DNA of 64,000 bases from contig CAZJHD010000020.1 in the NCBI GenBank assembly GCA_964545855.1, forward strand, positions 11,782 to 75,781, read 5' to 3'. Each line of letters opens with the position of its first letter. Position 1 is the stretch's first letter. The notes under the pieces were generated by a model. The model saw only the letters and a program-made list of their open reading frames with translations, did not search any database and had not been told where the DNA came from. The DNA comes from CAZJHD01 sp964545855 (lineage in GTDB: Bacteria; Planctomycetota; UBA1135; JACQFD01). This document shows positions 25,685 through 34,617 of the stretch, piece after piece. The translations under genes were made by a program, and so were the position numbers.

Positions 25685-26586
25685 CAGGCGACGAGCGCGA
25701 GGTCGGTGAGCAGTCCGAGCGTGAATCCCACGCCGACCCAGCCGTTCACGGTGAAGAAGGCCGCATCGACGCGCGACAGGTCCTCGGGGCGCACCATGCG
25801 ATGCTGCACCACGAGGAGGAGCGCGACGACCCCCACGGTGGCGAAGTAGACGAGGCCGCGCCCCGCGAGCGTGCCGGTCGCGGCGAAGAGGACGACCGCC
25901 GCCGCGTGGAGCGCCGCCGAGATCGCGAGCGCGCGCCGGACGCCGAGGCGGGCCGGGATCGAGTGGAGACCGCTCGCGCGGTCGTGGCTCGCGTCCTGGC
26001 AGGCGTAGACGAGATCGAACCCCGCCACCCAGGCGACGACGCCGAGCTCGAGCACGATCGGGATCGAGAGCGTGCCCCGGAAGTCACCCTGGACGGCGAG
26101 CCAGGCGCCAGCGGGCGCGAGTCCGAGCGAGAGGCCGAGCACGACGTGCGCGAGGGAGGTGAACCGCTTGGTCCACGAATAGCCGACCAGCACGGCCAGC
26201 ACGGCCGGGGCGAGGGCGGCGCAGAGCGGCCCGAGCCACCAGGCGATCGCCTGGAAGGCGATCGCGGAGGTGACGGCGACGAGGGCGACGGATCCCCGCG
26301 AGAGCCGTCCCGAGGGAACCGGACGGCCCGCGGTCCTCGGATTCCGCGCGTCGAGGGCCGCGTCGGCGAGGCGGTTCGCGGACATCGCGCAGGTGCGCGC
26401 CGCGACGGCGGCGAGCACGACGAGGACGAGGGTCCGCGCGTCCGGGAGGAGCGCGCCGGCATCCCGGTCGCGCGCCGCGAGGCACGCCCCGGCGACGGCG
26501 AAGGGGAGCGCGAAGACCGAGTGGGAGAACTTGACGTTCTCCAGGTGCGTCGCGAGGGCCGAGGATGGCTGCCGCAGGACCGTCAC
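25684..26586 (-). CDS. ubiA: UbiA/MqnP-type prenyltransferase
   Basis: A 300-residue polytopic membrane protein. First Asp-rich motif NRLADAALDARNPRT (NxxxDxxxDxxNxRT) and second motif DLVYACQDASHDRASGLHSIP (DxxxD...D). It attaches a polyprenyl chain to 4-hydroxybenzoate or, in the futalosine route, to 1,4-dihydroxy-6-naphthoate. With ubiX and menG next to it, menaquinone synthesis via the futalosine pathway (MqnP) is the likelier reading. GTG 26586 overlaps the ubiX stop. Confidence 0.92.
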   Translation of the reverse strand: MTVLRQPSSALATHLENVKFSHSVFALPFAVAGACLAARDRDAGALLPDARTLVLVVLAAVAARTCAMSANRLADAALDARNPRTAGRPVPSGRLSRGSVALVAVTSAIAFQAIAWWLGPLCAALAPAVLAVLVGYSWTKRFTSLAHVVLGLSLGLAPAGAWLAVQGDFRGTLSIPIVLELGVVAWVAGFDLVYACQDASHDRASGLHSIPARLGVRRALAISAALHAAAVVLFAATGTLAGRGLVYFATVGVVALLLVVQHRMVRPEDLSRVDAAFFTVNGWVGVGFTLGLLTDLALVA

Positions 26587-27278
26587 GCGTCGCAGCCCTC
26601 GCCGAGATCGTCGCCCGGAGCCTCCCGGTCGGGGCGGGTTCCCGGATCGGTGGGGATGGGTCGCCCCGCGCCGACACCCCAGCGACGCACGAGGTCGTGC
26701 TCGACGCCGAGGGCGTCGAGCACCTTCGCGACGAGATGGTCCACGAGATCCTCCACGGTCCTCGGCCGATGGTAGAAGGCGGGCATCGCCGGGACGATCC
26801 GCGCCCCCGCCCACGCGAGCCGGCTCAGGTGGTCGAGGTGGAGGCGCGAGAGCGGCGTCTCGCGAGGCACGATCACGAGGGTGCGCGCCTCCTTCAGCGC
26901 CACGTCGGCGACGCGCTCGATCAGGCACGACGAGTAGCCGGCGGCGATGCGGCCGAGGGTGCCCATGGAGCAGGGGCACAGCGCCACGGCCCGCACGGGA
27001 TAGGTGCCCGAGGCGGGCCCCGCCTCGATCGAGCGGTTGTCGAGGAGCCGCACGCGCGGCGCGAGCGCGTCCCCCACGAGCCACGCCGCGTCCTTCGGCG
27101 CCGCGGGCGCGCGGAGGCCCGTCTCGATGGCGAGCACGCGCACGCCCGCGTCCGTGAGGGCGAGATCCACGTCGTGCCCCGTCTCCGCGAGGGCGCGCAC
27201 GAGGCGCGTCCCGTACACGACGCCGCTCGCGCCCGTGATGCCGACGAAGAAGCGCGCGGCGGCGGAGCGGGAGCTCAT
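26583..27278 (-). CDS. ubiX: UbiX/MqnM-type flavin prenyltransferase
   Basis: A 231-residue protein, a little longer than usual because of a C-terminal tail (PIPTDPGTRPDREAPGDDL) past the conserved end. GITGASGVVYGTRLVRAL near the start, CPCSMGTLGRIAAGYSSCLIERVADV, VPRETPLSRLHLDHL, and PAMPAFYHRP are the family blocks. It makes prenylated FMN, the cofactor of UbiD-type decarboxylases, which act in ubiquinone synthesis and the futalosine menaquinone pathway. ATGA overlap with the upstream CPBP gene. Confidence 0.95.
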   Translation of the reverse strand: MSSRSAAARFFVGITGASGVVYGTRLVRALAETGHDVDLALTDAGVRVLAIETGLRAPAAPKDAAWLVGDALAPRVRLLDNRSIEAGPASGTYPVRAVALCPCSMGTLGRIAAGYSSCLIERVADVALKEARTLVIVPRETPLSRLHLDHLSRLAWAGARIVPAMPAFYHRPRTVEDLVDHLVAKVLDALGVEHDLVRRWGVGAGRPIPTDPGTRPDREAPGDDLGEGCDA

Positions 27279-28048
27279 CGGTTCTGGAAGGTCACGAAGA
27301 GGTCGTAGGCCGCGTGCGTGTAGACGGCGATGCCGAGACCGCGCGCAACGAACAGCGCCGCGAGCACGCAGCCGGCGATGGTGCGGAACAGGAAGACCCG
27401 GGCGACGAAGGGCTCGCCGTCGGGCCAGTGGTGGAATCCGCTGAAGAGGAGGGAGGAGAGGAGGACGGCCACGAGCAGCGCCGCCACGGGGCTCGCCTCC
27501 AGTGTGGCGCTGGCGCGGCGGACCAGCACGTAGAGTCCCGGCAGCAGGAGGAGACGGAACACGATCTCCTCGTACACGCCGGCCCCCACGGAGAGCACGG
27601 AGTCGAGGAAGAGCCCGTGTCCCGCGGCCGCGGTCGAGAGGAAGGGAGCGACCTTGCTCTGGACGAAGAGGGCGACGGGCCCGAGGACCGCGCCCCAGGC
27701 GAGACCCTCGCCGGTGATGCAGGCGAGGTCGCGCCCGAAGGGGAAGCGGCGGCGGACGACGACGGCGATCGCCGCGGCGGCGCACAGCGCGAGGACGAGC
27801 CACCAGCCGAGCCGCCCCGCCTCCGGGCCGAGGACGCCGAATCCCCGGCGCAGCAGAGCGTCGGCGCCGTTCACGACGGGCGCCCTCGCGATGACGATCC
27901 CCGCCTCGTAGATCGCCAGCAGTGGAAGGATCGCGAGGAAGCCGACGGCGATGTGGCGCGAGCGCGCGAAGTAGCCCTCGGCGCGTCCCGTTCCGAGCAG
28001 CGAGTCGTCGCCCGAAGCGAGGCGCTCCATGCGGCCCGATCGCTTCAT
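27275..28048 (-). CDS. CPBP family intramembrane glutamic protease
   Basis: A 257-residue polytopic membrane protein with the CPBP (Abi/CAAX-like) signature: EEIVFRLLLLPG, FSGFHHW and THAAYDLFVTF near the C-terminus. The N-terminal 25 residues (MKRSGRMERLASGDDSLLG) are cytoplasmic. The protease cuts within or near membranes; no substrate is evident. Co-occurrence with quinone genes is not a known partnership, so this may be simple operon packing. Starts at ATG 28048, overlapping menG. Confidence 0.88.
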   Translation of the reverse strand: MKRSGRMERLASGDDSLLGTGRAEGYFARSRHIAVGFLAILPLLAIYEAGIVIARAPVVNGADALLRRGFGVLGPEAGRLGWWLVLALCAAAAIAVVVRRRFPFGRDLACITGEGLAWGAVLGPVALFVQSKVAPFLSTAAAGHGLFLDSVLSVGAGVYEEIVFRLLLLPGLYVLVRRASATLEASPVAALLVAVLLSSLLFSGFHHWPDGEPFVARVFLFRTIAGCVLAALFVARGLGIAVYTHAAYDLFVTFQNR

Positions 28049-28740
28049 CGGCGCACTCCGCGGTGGATCGCGGCGATGCCGCAGGTGAGGAGTCGGTGCT
28101 CCACGTCGGCGAGGCCCGCCGACTCCATGCGGCGCGCGAGCTCCGTCGCGTCCGGGAACGCGCGCACGCTCGAGGGGAGATAGCCGTAGGCGTCCGTCGG
28201 AACGCCCGCGAGCGCGTTGCCGACGCGCGGCAGGACGCGGTGGAAGTAGAGATCGAACATCCCGCGGAAGGCCCGGTTCGGAGGAGTCGTGAATTCGAGC
28301 ACGACGACGACGCCTCCCCGTCGGACCACGCGCGCCATCTCGCGGAGACCGGCGTCGAGATCCTCGACGTTGCGGATCCCGAATCCGACGGAGGCGACAT
28401 CGAACCGTCCGTCGTCGAAGGGAAGCCGCAGCGTGTCGGCGAGAAGGAAGCGCGCGGACGCGCCTTCCGGCCGGCGGGCTCGCTTCGCGTCGGCGCGTCG
28501 GACCATCCCCGGCACGAAGTCGGTCCCGACGACGCGTGCCCCCGTGCGCGAGAACTCGAAGGCGAGATCCCCGGTCCCGCAGCAGACGTCGAGCACGCGC
28601 GAGCCCGCGCCGCTGCCGCTCCAGGCCACGGCGGCGCGGCGCCACCGTCGATCCACGCCCGCCGAGAGGAGGCGGTTCAGCAGGTCGTAGCGCGGCGCAA
28701 TGGCGCCGAACATGCGCTGGACGGCGTCCGAGGAGGGCAT
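28045..28740 (-). CDS. menG: UbiE/MenG-type quinone methyltransferase
   Basis: A 231-residue class I SAM methyltransferase. VQRMFGAIAPRYDLLNRLLS, the SAM loop LDVCCGTGDLAFEF, GFGIRNVEDLDAGLREM, and a VLEFTTPPNRAFRGMFD block are UbiE/MenG-type. It methylates demethylmenaquinone (or the ubiquinone precursor) at the ring. ATG at 28740 matches homology start (MPSSDAVQRMF); a GTG at 28785 would add 15 residues without homology. It heads the quinone-holA-mutL string, with a close-in -10 box. Confidence 0.93.
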   Translation of the reverse strand: MPSSDAVQRMFGAIAPRYDLLNRLLSAGVDRRWRRAAVAWSGSGAGSRVLDVCCGTGDLAFEFSRTGARVVGTDFVPGMVRRADAKRARRPEGASARFLLADTLRLPFDDGRFDVASVGFGIRNVEDLDAGLREMARVVRRGGVVVVLEFTTPPNRAFRGMFDLYFHRVLPRVGNALAGVPTDAYGYLPSSVRAFPDATELARRMESAGLADVEHRLLTCGIAAIHRGVRR

Positions 28741-28750
28741 CGGCGGGAAG

Positions 28751-28756
28751 ACTCTA
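28751..28756 (-). promoter_or_regulatory. Close-in -10 element upstream of menG
   Basis: On the minus strand TAGAGT (4 of 6 to TATAAT) ends 10 bases before the ATG at 28740, placing the expected transcript start within a few bases of the start codon. No -35 is evident. Confidence 0.35.
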
Positions 28757-28831
28757 CCGCGCGATGGTCGCCGGCGTCCCGGCACGTGCTCGACCGTCCA
28801 CGAGAGCGATCGACGGCCAGGCCGACTGGAC

Positions 28832-28872
28832 GACCGGCGGCGTCCCGCGCACTGCGCGAGACGCCGCCGGTC
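28832..28872 (-). terminator. Strong hairpin after the large lipoprotein gene
   Basis: GACCGGCGGCGTC and GACGCCGCCGGTC form a perfect 13-bp stem. The 15-base loop itself can fold (CGCGCA/TGCGCG). It lies 31 bases beyond the stop at 28903 on the minus strand, upstream of the menG operon on the same strand. No T-tract. Confidence 0.75.
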
Positions 28873-28902
28873 CGAGGAGATTCCGCCGAGATCCAGCGCC
28901 GC

Positions 28903-31900
28903 CTACTGCCTCCAGTAGTGCGCCACGATCTGCGCCTGGGGTGCATCGATCGGCTCCACGATCCGCAGGCCCGTGATGCGGTCGACCACGTCGATCTTTC
29001 CGCTGTCGAAGCTCGTGAAGAAGATCGCCTTGGGCGTCGAGGCGGGGATGAAACCGCCGGGGACGGGGCGAACGTGCTTCTTCGAGCTGTGCAGCACCGT
29101 CGCTCCCGGGACGCCGCCCGAGAGGAAGAGACCGACGGCGATGTTGCCGTTGTTCGTGAAGTCGTCGAAGGCGATGTCCTGGGGCGCGTTGCCCGAGAAC
29201 TGCGCGGGCTGCACCGTCTGGACCACCGTGTACTCGCGGTTCCTGAACGAAGGCGACGGGAAGATGATGAAGTTGTTGAAGGGGATCGGACCGACGGGCG
29301 ACGACGTGAGCGCGAGGTTCGACGCCGTCGGGAGACCCGTCGTAGTCTTGTGGACGATCCAGACTCCCGAATTCAGGTTCGAGGTGTCCGGCTGGATCGC
29401 CGTCGGCTGGGCGAAGTTCGTCTGAACGAGTCCGATCAGGTCGTCGAAGCCGATGCCCTGGAGTCCGGCCGGTCCCGACTCGTAGATCGCGACGCTGCCG
29501 TTCCGATTCAGCACGTAGGCGAAGTAGACGCCCGTCGCGAAGCCGAGACCCGCCACCTGACGCGACGTGATCGCCACGTCGAAGGGCTGCTGCAGCTGGT
29601 TGGAGACGGTCTTCCGCACCGTGAGGCTCTGGCCCTGGATGATGTCGAGCGTGTTGGAGCCCGTGCAGGCGACCATCAGGTCCTCGCCGTCCGGCTGCCA
29701 GGCGATGCCGATCGGAGCGACGCCGACGTTCGTCGTCGCGACGACCTTGTGGAAGTTCACCGACAGGGGGTCGGTGTTGATGTACTGCACCTGGTTCGTC
29801 GACGAGTTCGTCACGGCCAGCAGCTTCAAGTCGGGCGACATCGACATGTTCACCGGATCCGGCTGCGGGATCGACGTGACGACCGTCATGCGGTTCGAGT
29901 TGAGCACCACGACGCGCCGCACGACCGGATCGATCACGTAGAGGAAGTGGCCGATCTGCTGGCGGACCGTGTAGTTCACGCAGGCGAAGGGCGGCTGCGT
30001 CGGAGGGAGGTCCGGTCCCGGCCACGTGGCCCCGTAGGGCGTCGGGCTGTCGCTGAAGGAGCCCTGCGGCGGGATGCCCGACGCCGGATTCCCCTTCCAG
30101 TTGCCCGGCTTGATCAAGCTCGCTCCGATGTTGCGCGCCGAGATCGGCTCCTCGGCGCCGATGAAGGGAGCGAGGCAGAGCGGCGGGAAGATCAGCTTCG
30201 GCGGATTCGGCGCCGGCGAGGTCGTGATCGTGTTGCCGTTGGTGACGTGGAAGGAGTCCTTCGCGCAGAAGTTGCCGCCGCCCGAGAGGCAGATGCCGTT
30301 GTTGAACAGCACGTCGAGCGGGCCGCCGATCGCCATGTCGCGCACGCCGTTCACGAGCGGTGGCTGCGCGAAGACGAAGGTGACCGTCGACGAGTCGCGC
30401 GCGAGCGTGAGCGGGCCGAGGGAGCCGCCCGCGAGCGACGTGTTCTGGACCGTGAGCGGCGGCGTGAGCGCCAGGTTCAGGTCGGGGTTGTTCTTGAAGT
30501 TCGACGTGCCCGGTTCGATCGGGAGCGTCTGCGGGTTGTCCTGGATCGGCGTCCCGGTGCCCTGCCCGAACCCATCCAGGTCGAGGACGCCGATGCCTGC
30601 CGTCTGCCCGCCGAACCCGAGGTAGATGACGCCCGGCGAGACCGGCGCGTTCACGATGCCGGCTCCGGCGCCCGTCGTGAAGGTCGCCGTGCGCGGCACG
30701 GAGTTCTTCCTCCCGACGAGATCGGTGAACGTCGACAGCGTCGTCATGTCGATCGTGACCGAGAAGACCACGTCCTCCGGCGCGGGCAGCCCCGCGGGGC
30801 CGTTCTTGAAGAACGATCCGGGGAACGAGAAGGCCGGCGTCAGGACGATCCGCGTGAAGTTGAAGGGGTTCTCCGGGAGCGCCGTGAACGGGATCAGGAC
30901 CGTGTTCTGCCCCACGGCGAAGGAGAGCCGGACGCCGCCCGTGACCGGCGGCGGGAGCTGCGAGGGCACCGGGCCGACCGTGAAGGGCTGGATCGGCTCC
31001 GTGAAATCGACCTGCACGAGACGGTCCACGGGCACGAGCGTCGCGTTGAGCGCGGGCTCCGTGACCGGGGTGAGCGTGCCGGGATTCACGGAGACTTCGG
31101 GCGTCAAGTTGTCGGGACCCACCGTCGAGACCGCCACGGCGGTCTGCGGCCAGAAGGCGCCGCCCTTGCTCCGCACGCCGGTGCCGACCGTGATGCGGAT
31201 GTTCCGCGCCGTCGGGAATGTCTCGATCTTCGAGAGGTCGTCGTTCACGTCCGGGATGAAGACGATCGACCGGAGCCCGACCAGACGATCGGAGCCGGCG
31301 AAGCTGGTCGCGATGCCGGGGAAGCCCGCGGCCACCTGCGACGCCAGCGGCTCCGGGAGACCCGGCGCGACGGCCGGACCCTTCACGACCCAGGTCTCGA
31401 TCGCACCGTTCCGCGTCGTGCGGCCGTTCACGAACATGCGTCCCTTCACGTTCGTCTGGACGCCCGACACCGGGTCGAGGGCCGTGACCGTGAGCGCGCC
31501 CGTCAGCCCCGTGGGCGAGTTCGGATCGAGGATCGACTTCTCGTCGGGCGTGAAGTTCCCGCCGAACTGGATCAGCATGAAGTGGTTGCCCGGGGACTGA
31601 TCCGGGAGGATCGCATCCAAGGGCCACGTCGCGACCGGCAGCACCGGGTTGATCGCCGAAGGCTTGTTGTTCGTGAGCGTCTTCAGGTCGCGGATCTCGA
31701 CGATCTCCGTCGTCGGGTTGCCGTTCGCGTCGGGCTTCGCGATGCGCAGCGGGAGGAGCGGCGCGCCGAATCCGTTCGTGACCGAGAAGAACTGCGTGAG
31801 CGACGCGCCCGTCGGGGATCCCCCGCCGCCGCCGCAGGAGATCGCGATCCCGGTGACGCCGACGAGGCCCAGGGCGACGACGGTGGCCTGCACGCGCGAC

Positions 31901-31956
31901 CGCGTCCGGAGGGACGCCGTGGGGATCGGGCTCGAGGATTCTTGGCTCAATCGCAT
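28903..31956 (-). CDS. Large surface lipoprotein with Ig-like and beta-propeller regions
   Basis: A 1017-residue protein with a lipoprotein signal ending IAISC (Cys41) followed by a Gly-rich spacer. Residues about 60-600 contain several beta-sandwich-like segments (FVNGRTTRNGAIETWVV, VQVDFTEPIQPF, VTFVFAQPPLVNGV), suggesting bacterial Ig-like domains. About 640-1000 holds WD40/YVTN-type propeller repeats: FLYVIDPVVRRVVVLNSNR, NMSMSPDLKLLAVTNSSTN, IAWQPDGEDLMVACTGSNTL, GKIDVVDRITGLRIV. I do not recognise a specific function; adhesion or surface display is plausible. Start ATG 31956. Monocistronic, with a strong downstream hairpin. Confidence 0.85.
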   Translation of the reverse strand: MRLSQESSSPIPTASLRTRSRVQATVVALGLVGVTGIAISCGGGGGSPTGASLTQFFSVTNGFGAPLLPLRIAKPDANGNPTTEIVEIRDLKTLTNNKPSAINPVLPVATWPLDAILPDQSPGNHFMLIQFGGNFTPDEKSILDPNSPTGLTGALTVTALDPVSGVQTNVKGRMFVNGRTTRNGAIETWVVKGPAVAPGLPEPLASQVAAGFPGIATSFAGSDRLVGLRSIVFIPDVNDDLSKIETFPTARNIRITVGTGVRSKGGAFWPQTAVAVSTVGPDNLTPEVSVNPGTLTPVTEPALNATLVPVDRLVQVDFTEPIQPFTVGPVPSQLPPPVTGGVRLSFAVGQNTVLIPFTALPENPFNFTRIVLTPAFSFPGSFFKNGPAGLPAPEDVVFSVTIDMTTLSTFTDLVGRKNSVPRTATFTTGAGAGIVNAPVSPGVIYLGFGGQTAGIGVLDLDGFGQGTGTPIQDNPQTLPIEPGTSNFKNNPDLNLALTPPLTVQNTSLAGGSLGPLTLARDSSTVTFVFAQPPLVNGVRDMAIGGPLDVLFNNGICLSGGGNFCAKDSFHVTNGNTITTSPAPNPPKLIFPPLCLAPFIGAEEPISARNIGASLIKPGNWKGNPASGIPPQGSFSDSPTPYGATWPGPDLPPTQPPFACVNYTVRQQIGHFLYVIDPVVRRVVVLNSNRMTVVTSIPQPDPVNMSMSPDLKLLAVTNSSTNQVQYINTDPLSVNFHKVVATTNVGVAPIGIAWQPDGEDLMVACTGSNTLDIIQGQSLTVRKTVSNQLQQPFDVAITSRQVAGLGFATGVYFAYVLNRNGSVAIYESGPAGLQGIGFDDLIGLVQTNFAQPTAIQPDTSNLNSGVWIVHKTTTGLPTASNLALTSSPVGPIPFNNFIIFPSPSFRNREYTVVQTVQPAQFSGNAPQDIAFDDFTNNGNIAVGLFLSGGVPGATVLHSSKKHVRPVPGGFIPASTPKAIFFTSFDSGKIDVVDRITGLRIVEPIDAPQAQIVAHYWRQ

Positions 31957-32269
31957 GTTTCGTCAGACGTTCGGTGAAAGGGAAGGGCGCGGACCGGGCC
32001 GAGATGCAACCCCTGTGCCTCCCGCGGACGGAGGCCTGGAGCCCCGTGAGAGGCTCCATCCGCCTGGGTCGGGGGAACCGAAGGCCCGCCGATCGGCGAC
32101 GCTCGGTCCCCCGTGCGCTCCTGCCCAGGAGTCTTGCGGGAACGCACACCCCCCAGGCGCGACCTCGGAAGGCGCGCTCGGGAGCGAGGGGCGCACAGGA
32201 TCGTCGCCGGCGGTCCTTCGGTCAATCGCGGCTTGCACCGCTCGCGGCGCGCGGTAGCGTCGCCCCTCG
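31957..32269. other. Divergent intergenic region with ruvB promoter
   Basis: A 313-base gap between a minus and a plus gene. The plus-strand promoter for ruvB lies at its right end (32233-32260). I see no equally good promoter for the minus-strand lipoprotein and nothing else recognisable. Confidence 0.5.
32233..32260 (+). promoter_or_regulatory. Promoter of ruvB operon, TTGCAC-16-TAGCGT
   Basis: TTGCAC (32233-32238), 16-base spacer, TAGCGT (32255-32260). The -10 ends 9 bases before the ATG, so the mRNA would start at or within a few bases of the start codon. The same hexamers, with nearly the same flanking bases, occur upstream of the SH3 protein gene (39567-39595). Confidence 0.65.
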
Positions 32270-33304
32270 ATGGTGCCGCCGCTTCGATCCGACGCGTCGC
32301 CTCCCGACGAGGAGATCGAGAGCCTCCGCCCACGCTCGCTCCAGGAGTTCATCGGCCAGGCCTCCACGAAGGAGCAGCTCAGGATCGTGCTGCAGGCGGC
32401 CATGGCCCGGAAGGAGCCGCCCGATCACGCGCTCTTCTGCGGCTTTCCGGGCCTCGGGAAGACGAGCCTCGCGCACATCGTGGCGCGCGAGCTCGGCGCG
32501 ACGCTTCATCTCACCACGGGTCCCGCCCTCGAGCGGGCGCGCGACCTGGCCGGGATCCTGACCCAGCTCCAGGAGGGCGACTGCCTCTTCATCGACGAGA
32601 TCCACCGGATCCCGCCGGCCGTCGAGGAATACCTGTACCCGGCGATGGAGGACTACGCGGTCGATCTCGTGATCGACCAGGGCCCCAGCTCGCGGACCGT
32701 GAAGCTGCGGCTCGCGCGCTTCACGCTCCTCGGGGCGACGACGCGCGAAGGTCTCCTCTCCGCGCCGTTCCGGAGCCGCTTCGGGATCACGCTCCGCCTC
32801 GAACCCTATCCGCCGGAGGATCTGGCCGAAGTGGTCCGCAGGTCGGCGCGCCTGCTGCAAGTGGACCTCGCTCCCGAGGCCGCCATCGAGATCGGTCGGC
32901 GCGCGCGCGGGACGCCGCGCATCGCGAATCGCTACCTGCGGCGTGTCCGCGATTTCGCCCAGGTGTCCGGACACGCCCGCGTCGACCGCCGAGTCGTCGA
33001 CGAAGCCTTCGCCGGGCTCCGCGTCGACCAGAACGGTCTGGAGGAGCTCGATCGGTCCATCCTGGAGGCGCTCGCGCGATCGGGGAACGCCGTGGGGCTG
33101 AAGACGCTCGCTGCGGCCATCGGCGAGGAGGAGGACACGATCGAGAGCCTCTACGAACCGTTCCTGATCCGGGAAGGGCTGCTGGAGCGCACGCCGCGCG
33201 GCCGCATCGTGACCGAGCTGGGGCTCGCGGCGATCGGACGCGCGTCCCGCACGAAGGACGCGCGCGAGGGCGGCGCACGCACGCCGGGGCTCTGGGGAGA
33301 GTGA
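32270..33304 (+). CDS. ruvB: Holliday junction helicase RuvB
   Basis: A 344-residue RuvB motor. RPRSLQEFIGQ at the start, Walker A GFPGLGKTSLAH, Walker B LFIDEIHR, sensor GATTREGLLSAPFRSRFG, and the C-terminal winged helix (DRSILEALARSG, ...EPFLIREGLLERTPRGR). It drives branch migration with RuvA; RuvA and RuvC are not adjacent. It leads the ruvB-spoIID-tgt-cstA-ppk2 string, each gene overlapping the next. Confidence 0.97.
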   Translation: MVPPLRSDASPPDEEIESLRPRSLQEFIGQASTKEQLRIVLQAAMARKEPPDHALFCGFPGLGKTSLAHIVARELGATLHLTTGPALERARDLAGILTQLQEGDCLFIDEIHRIPPAVEEYLYPAMEDYAVDLVIDQGPSSRTVKLRLARFTLLGATTREGLLSAPFRSRFGITLRLEPYPPEDLAEVVRRSARLLQVDLAPEAAIEIGRRARGTPRIANRYLRRVRDFAQVSGHARVDRRVVDEAFAGLRVDQNGLEELDRSILEALARSGNAVGLKTLAAAIGEEEDTIESLYEPFLIREGLLERTPRGRIVTELGLAAIGRASRTKDAREGGARTPGLWGE

Positions 33305-34617
33305 GCGCCCCGGGCGGCTCGCGCCTTCGGCGCCTTCGGCGCTCGCTCTTCGGGAGCCGACGGCGAAGGACCCGAGGCACCCGACGCGGTCGGCGACGTC
33401 GACTCGTCGCGAGCGGCGTCGTCTCCGTCCTCGTGATCGCCTGCACCGTCGCCGTCGCGACTCGGCCGCCGGCGGGTCCCGCTCGGGCCGCCGAAGAGCC
33501 TCCCGCAACGACACCCGAAGCGCTGCCGATCCTCCGAGGCTCGGTGCCGGAGATCGAAGTGCTCCTGTCGGCGCTCGACGGAACGGCGCGCGTGACGTTC
33601 GCCGCGCCGCGCGGGTGGATCGCAGCGACGCTCGCGGGGCAGGAGCTCGCGCGCGGAGGGTCCGCCGCGACGGAGGCCCTGACGCTCGGCTCCGCGGGAA
33701 CGATCGCCCTCGGGTCCTTCGACACGGGAACGCGCGACCTCCTCGTGACGCCGATCGACGACGAGCCGCTGCGCGCCGGAGCGTTCTCCTATGCGGGACA
33801 GCTACGGGTCGCGGAGCGCGCCGGCGCGCTCCGCGTCGTGAACCGCGTCCCGCTGGAGCGCTACGTCTCCTCGGTGGTCGGCAGCGAGATGGTCGCGTCG
33901 ACGACGCCCGCCGCCGGACTGCAGGCCCAAGCGATCGCCGCGCGCACCTACGCCTATTGGTCGGTCCTGCGGCGTCGACGGAGCCCGCTGCCGGACACCG
34001 TGGACGCGCAGGCCTACGGGGGCCTCGCCAAGGAGACGTCGGCCACGCGCGCCGCGGCGCGCGCCACCGCGGGACGCGTCCTCCTCGTGGACGGCGACTT
34101 CCTCCCGGCCTTCTACCACTCGACCTGCGGGGGTCGGACGATCGACGGCAGCTGGCTCCTCGGCTCGATGGCGCCGCCGGCGCTGCAGGGAGTCGTCTGC
34201 GGCGCGTGCGAGCGCGGGAAGCTGCATCGCTGGGAGCAGGTCGTCCCCACGACGATCCTCACGGCGGCCGCGAAGGAGTGGGGTACGGGAGGCGCGGTCC
34301 GCCATCTGGAGCCGGCGGGCCCCGAGGACGATCCGTGGTCGTTCGTGCGCGTCACCGGAGAGACGGGCACCAAGAACGTGCCGGCTCGGCTCTTCCGGCT
34401 CGCGCTCCATCGCGCCGGCCAGCGCCCGCTGTTGCCGAGCGCGAGCCTCGAGTCGATCGACGGACACAAGAGCGGGATTCGCCTCGTGGGGCGCGGCTTC
34501 GGGCACGGCGTCGGGCTCTGCCAGGTGGGCGCCGCCGAGCGCGCGAAGCGCGGCGAGTCGACGGAGCGGATCCTCGCCCACTACTACCCGGGTGCGAGCG
34601 TCGGGAGCCCTCCGTGA
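33301..34617 (+). CDS. SpoIID/LytB domain protein
   Basis: A 438-residue protein starting at GTG 33301 (GTGA over the ruvB stop). The first 35 residues are extremely Arg-rich, followed by one membrane helix (about 36-53, LVASGVVSVLVIACTVAVAT). The SpoIID/LytB domain spans the rest: NRVPLERYVSSVVGSEM, LQAQAIAARTYAYW, DTVDAQAYGG, YHSTCGGRTIDGS, GRGFGHGVGLCQVGA, and the final ILAHYYPGA. SpoIID is a peptidoglycan lytic transglycosylase; homologues act in wall remodelling well outside sporulation. Likely anchored facing the periplasm. Confidence 0.9.
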   Translation: MSAPGGSRLRRLRRSLFGSRRRRTRGTRRGRRRRLVASGVVSVLVIACTVAVATRPPAGPARAAEEPPATTPEALPILRGSVPEIEVLLSALDGTARVTFAAPRGWIAATLAGQELARGGSAATEALTLGSAGTIALGSFDTGTRDLLVTPIDDEPLRAGAFSYAGQLRVAERAGALRVVNRVPLERYVSSVVGSEMVASTTPAAGLQAQAIAARTYAYWSVLRRRRSPLPDTVDAQAYGGLAKETSATRAAARATAGRVLLVDGDFLPAFYHSTCGGRTIDGSWLLGSMAPPALQGVVCGACERGKLHRWEQVVPTTILTAAAKEWGTGGAVRHLEPAGPEDDPWSFVRVTGETGTKNVPARLFRLALHRAGQRPLLPSASLESIDGHKSGIRLVGRGFGHGVGLCQVGAAERAKRGESTERILAHYYPGASVGSPP

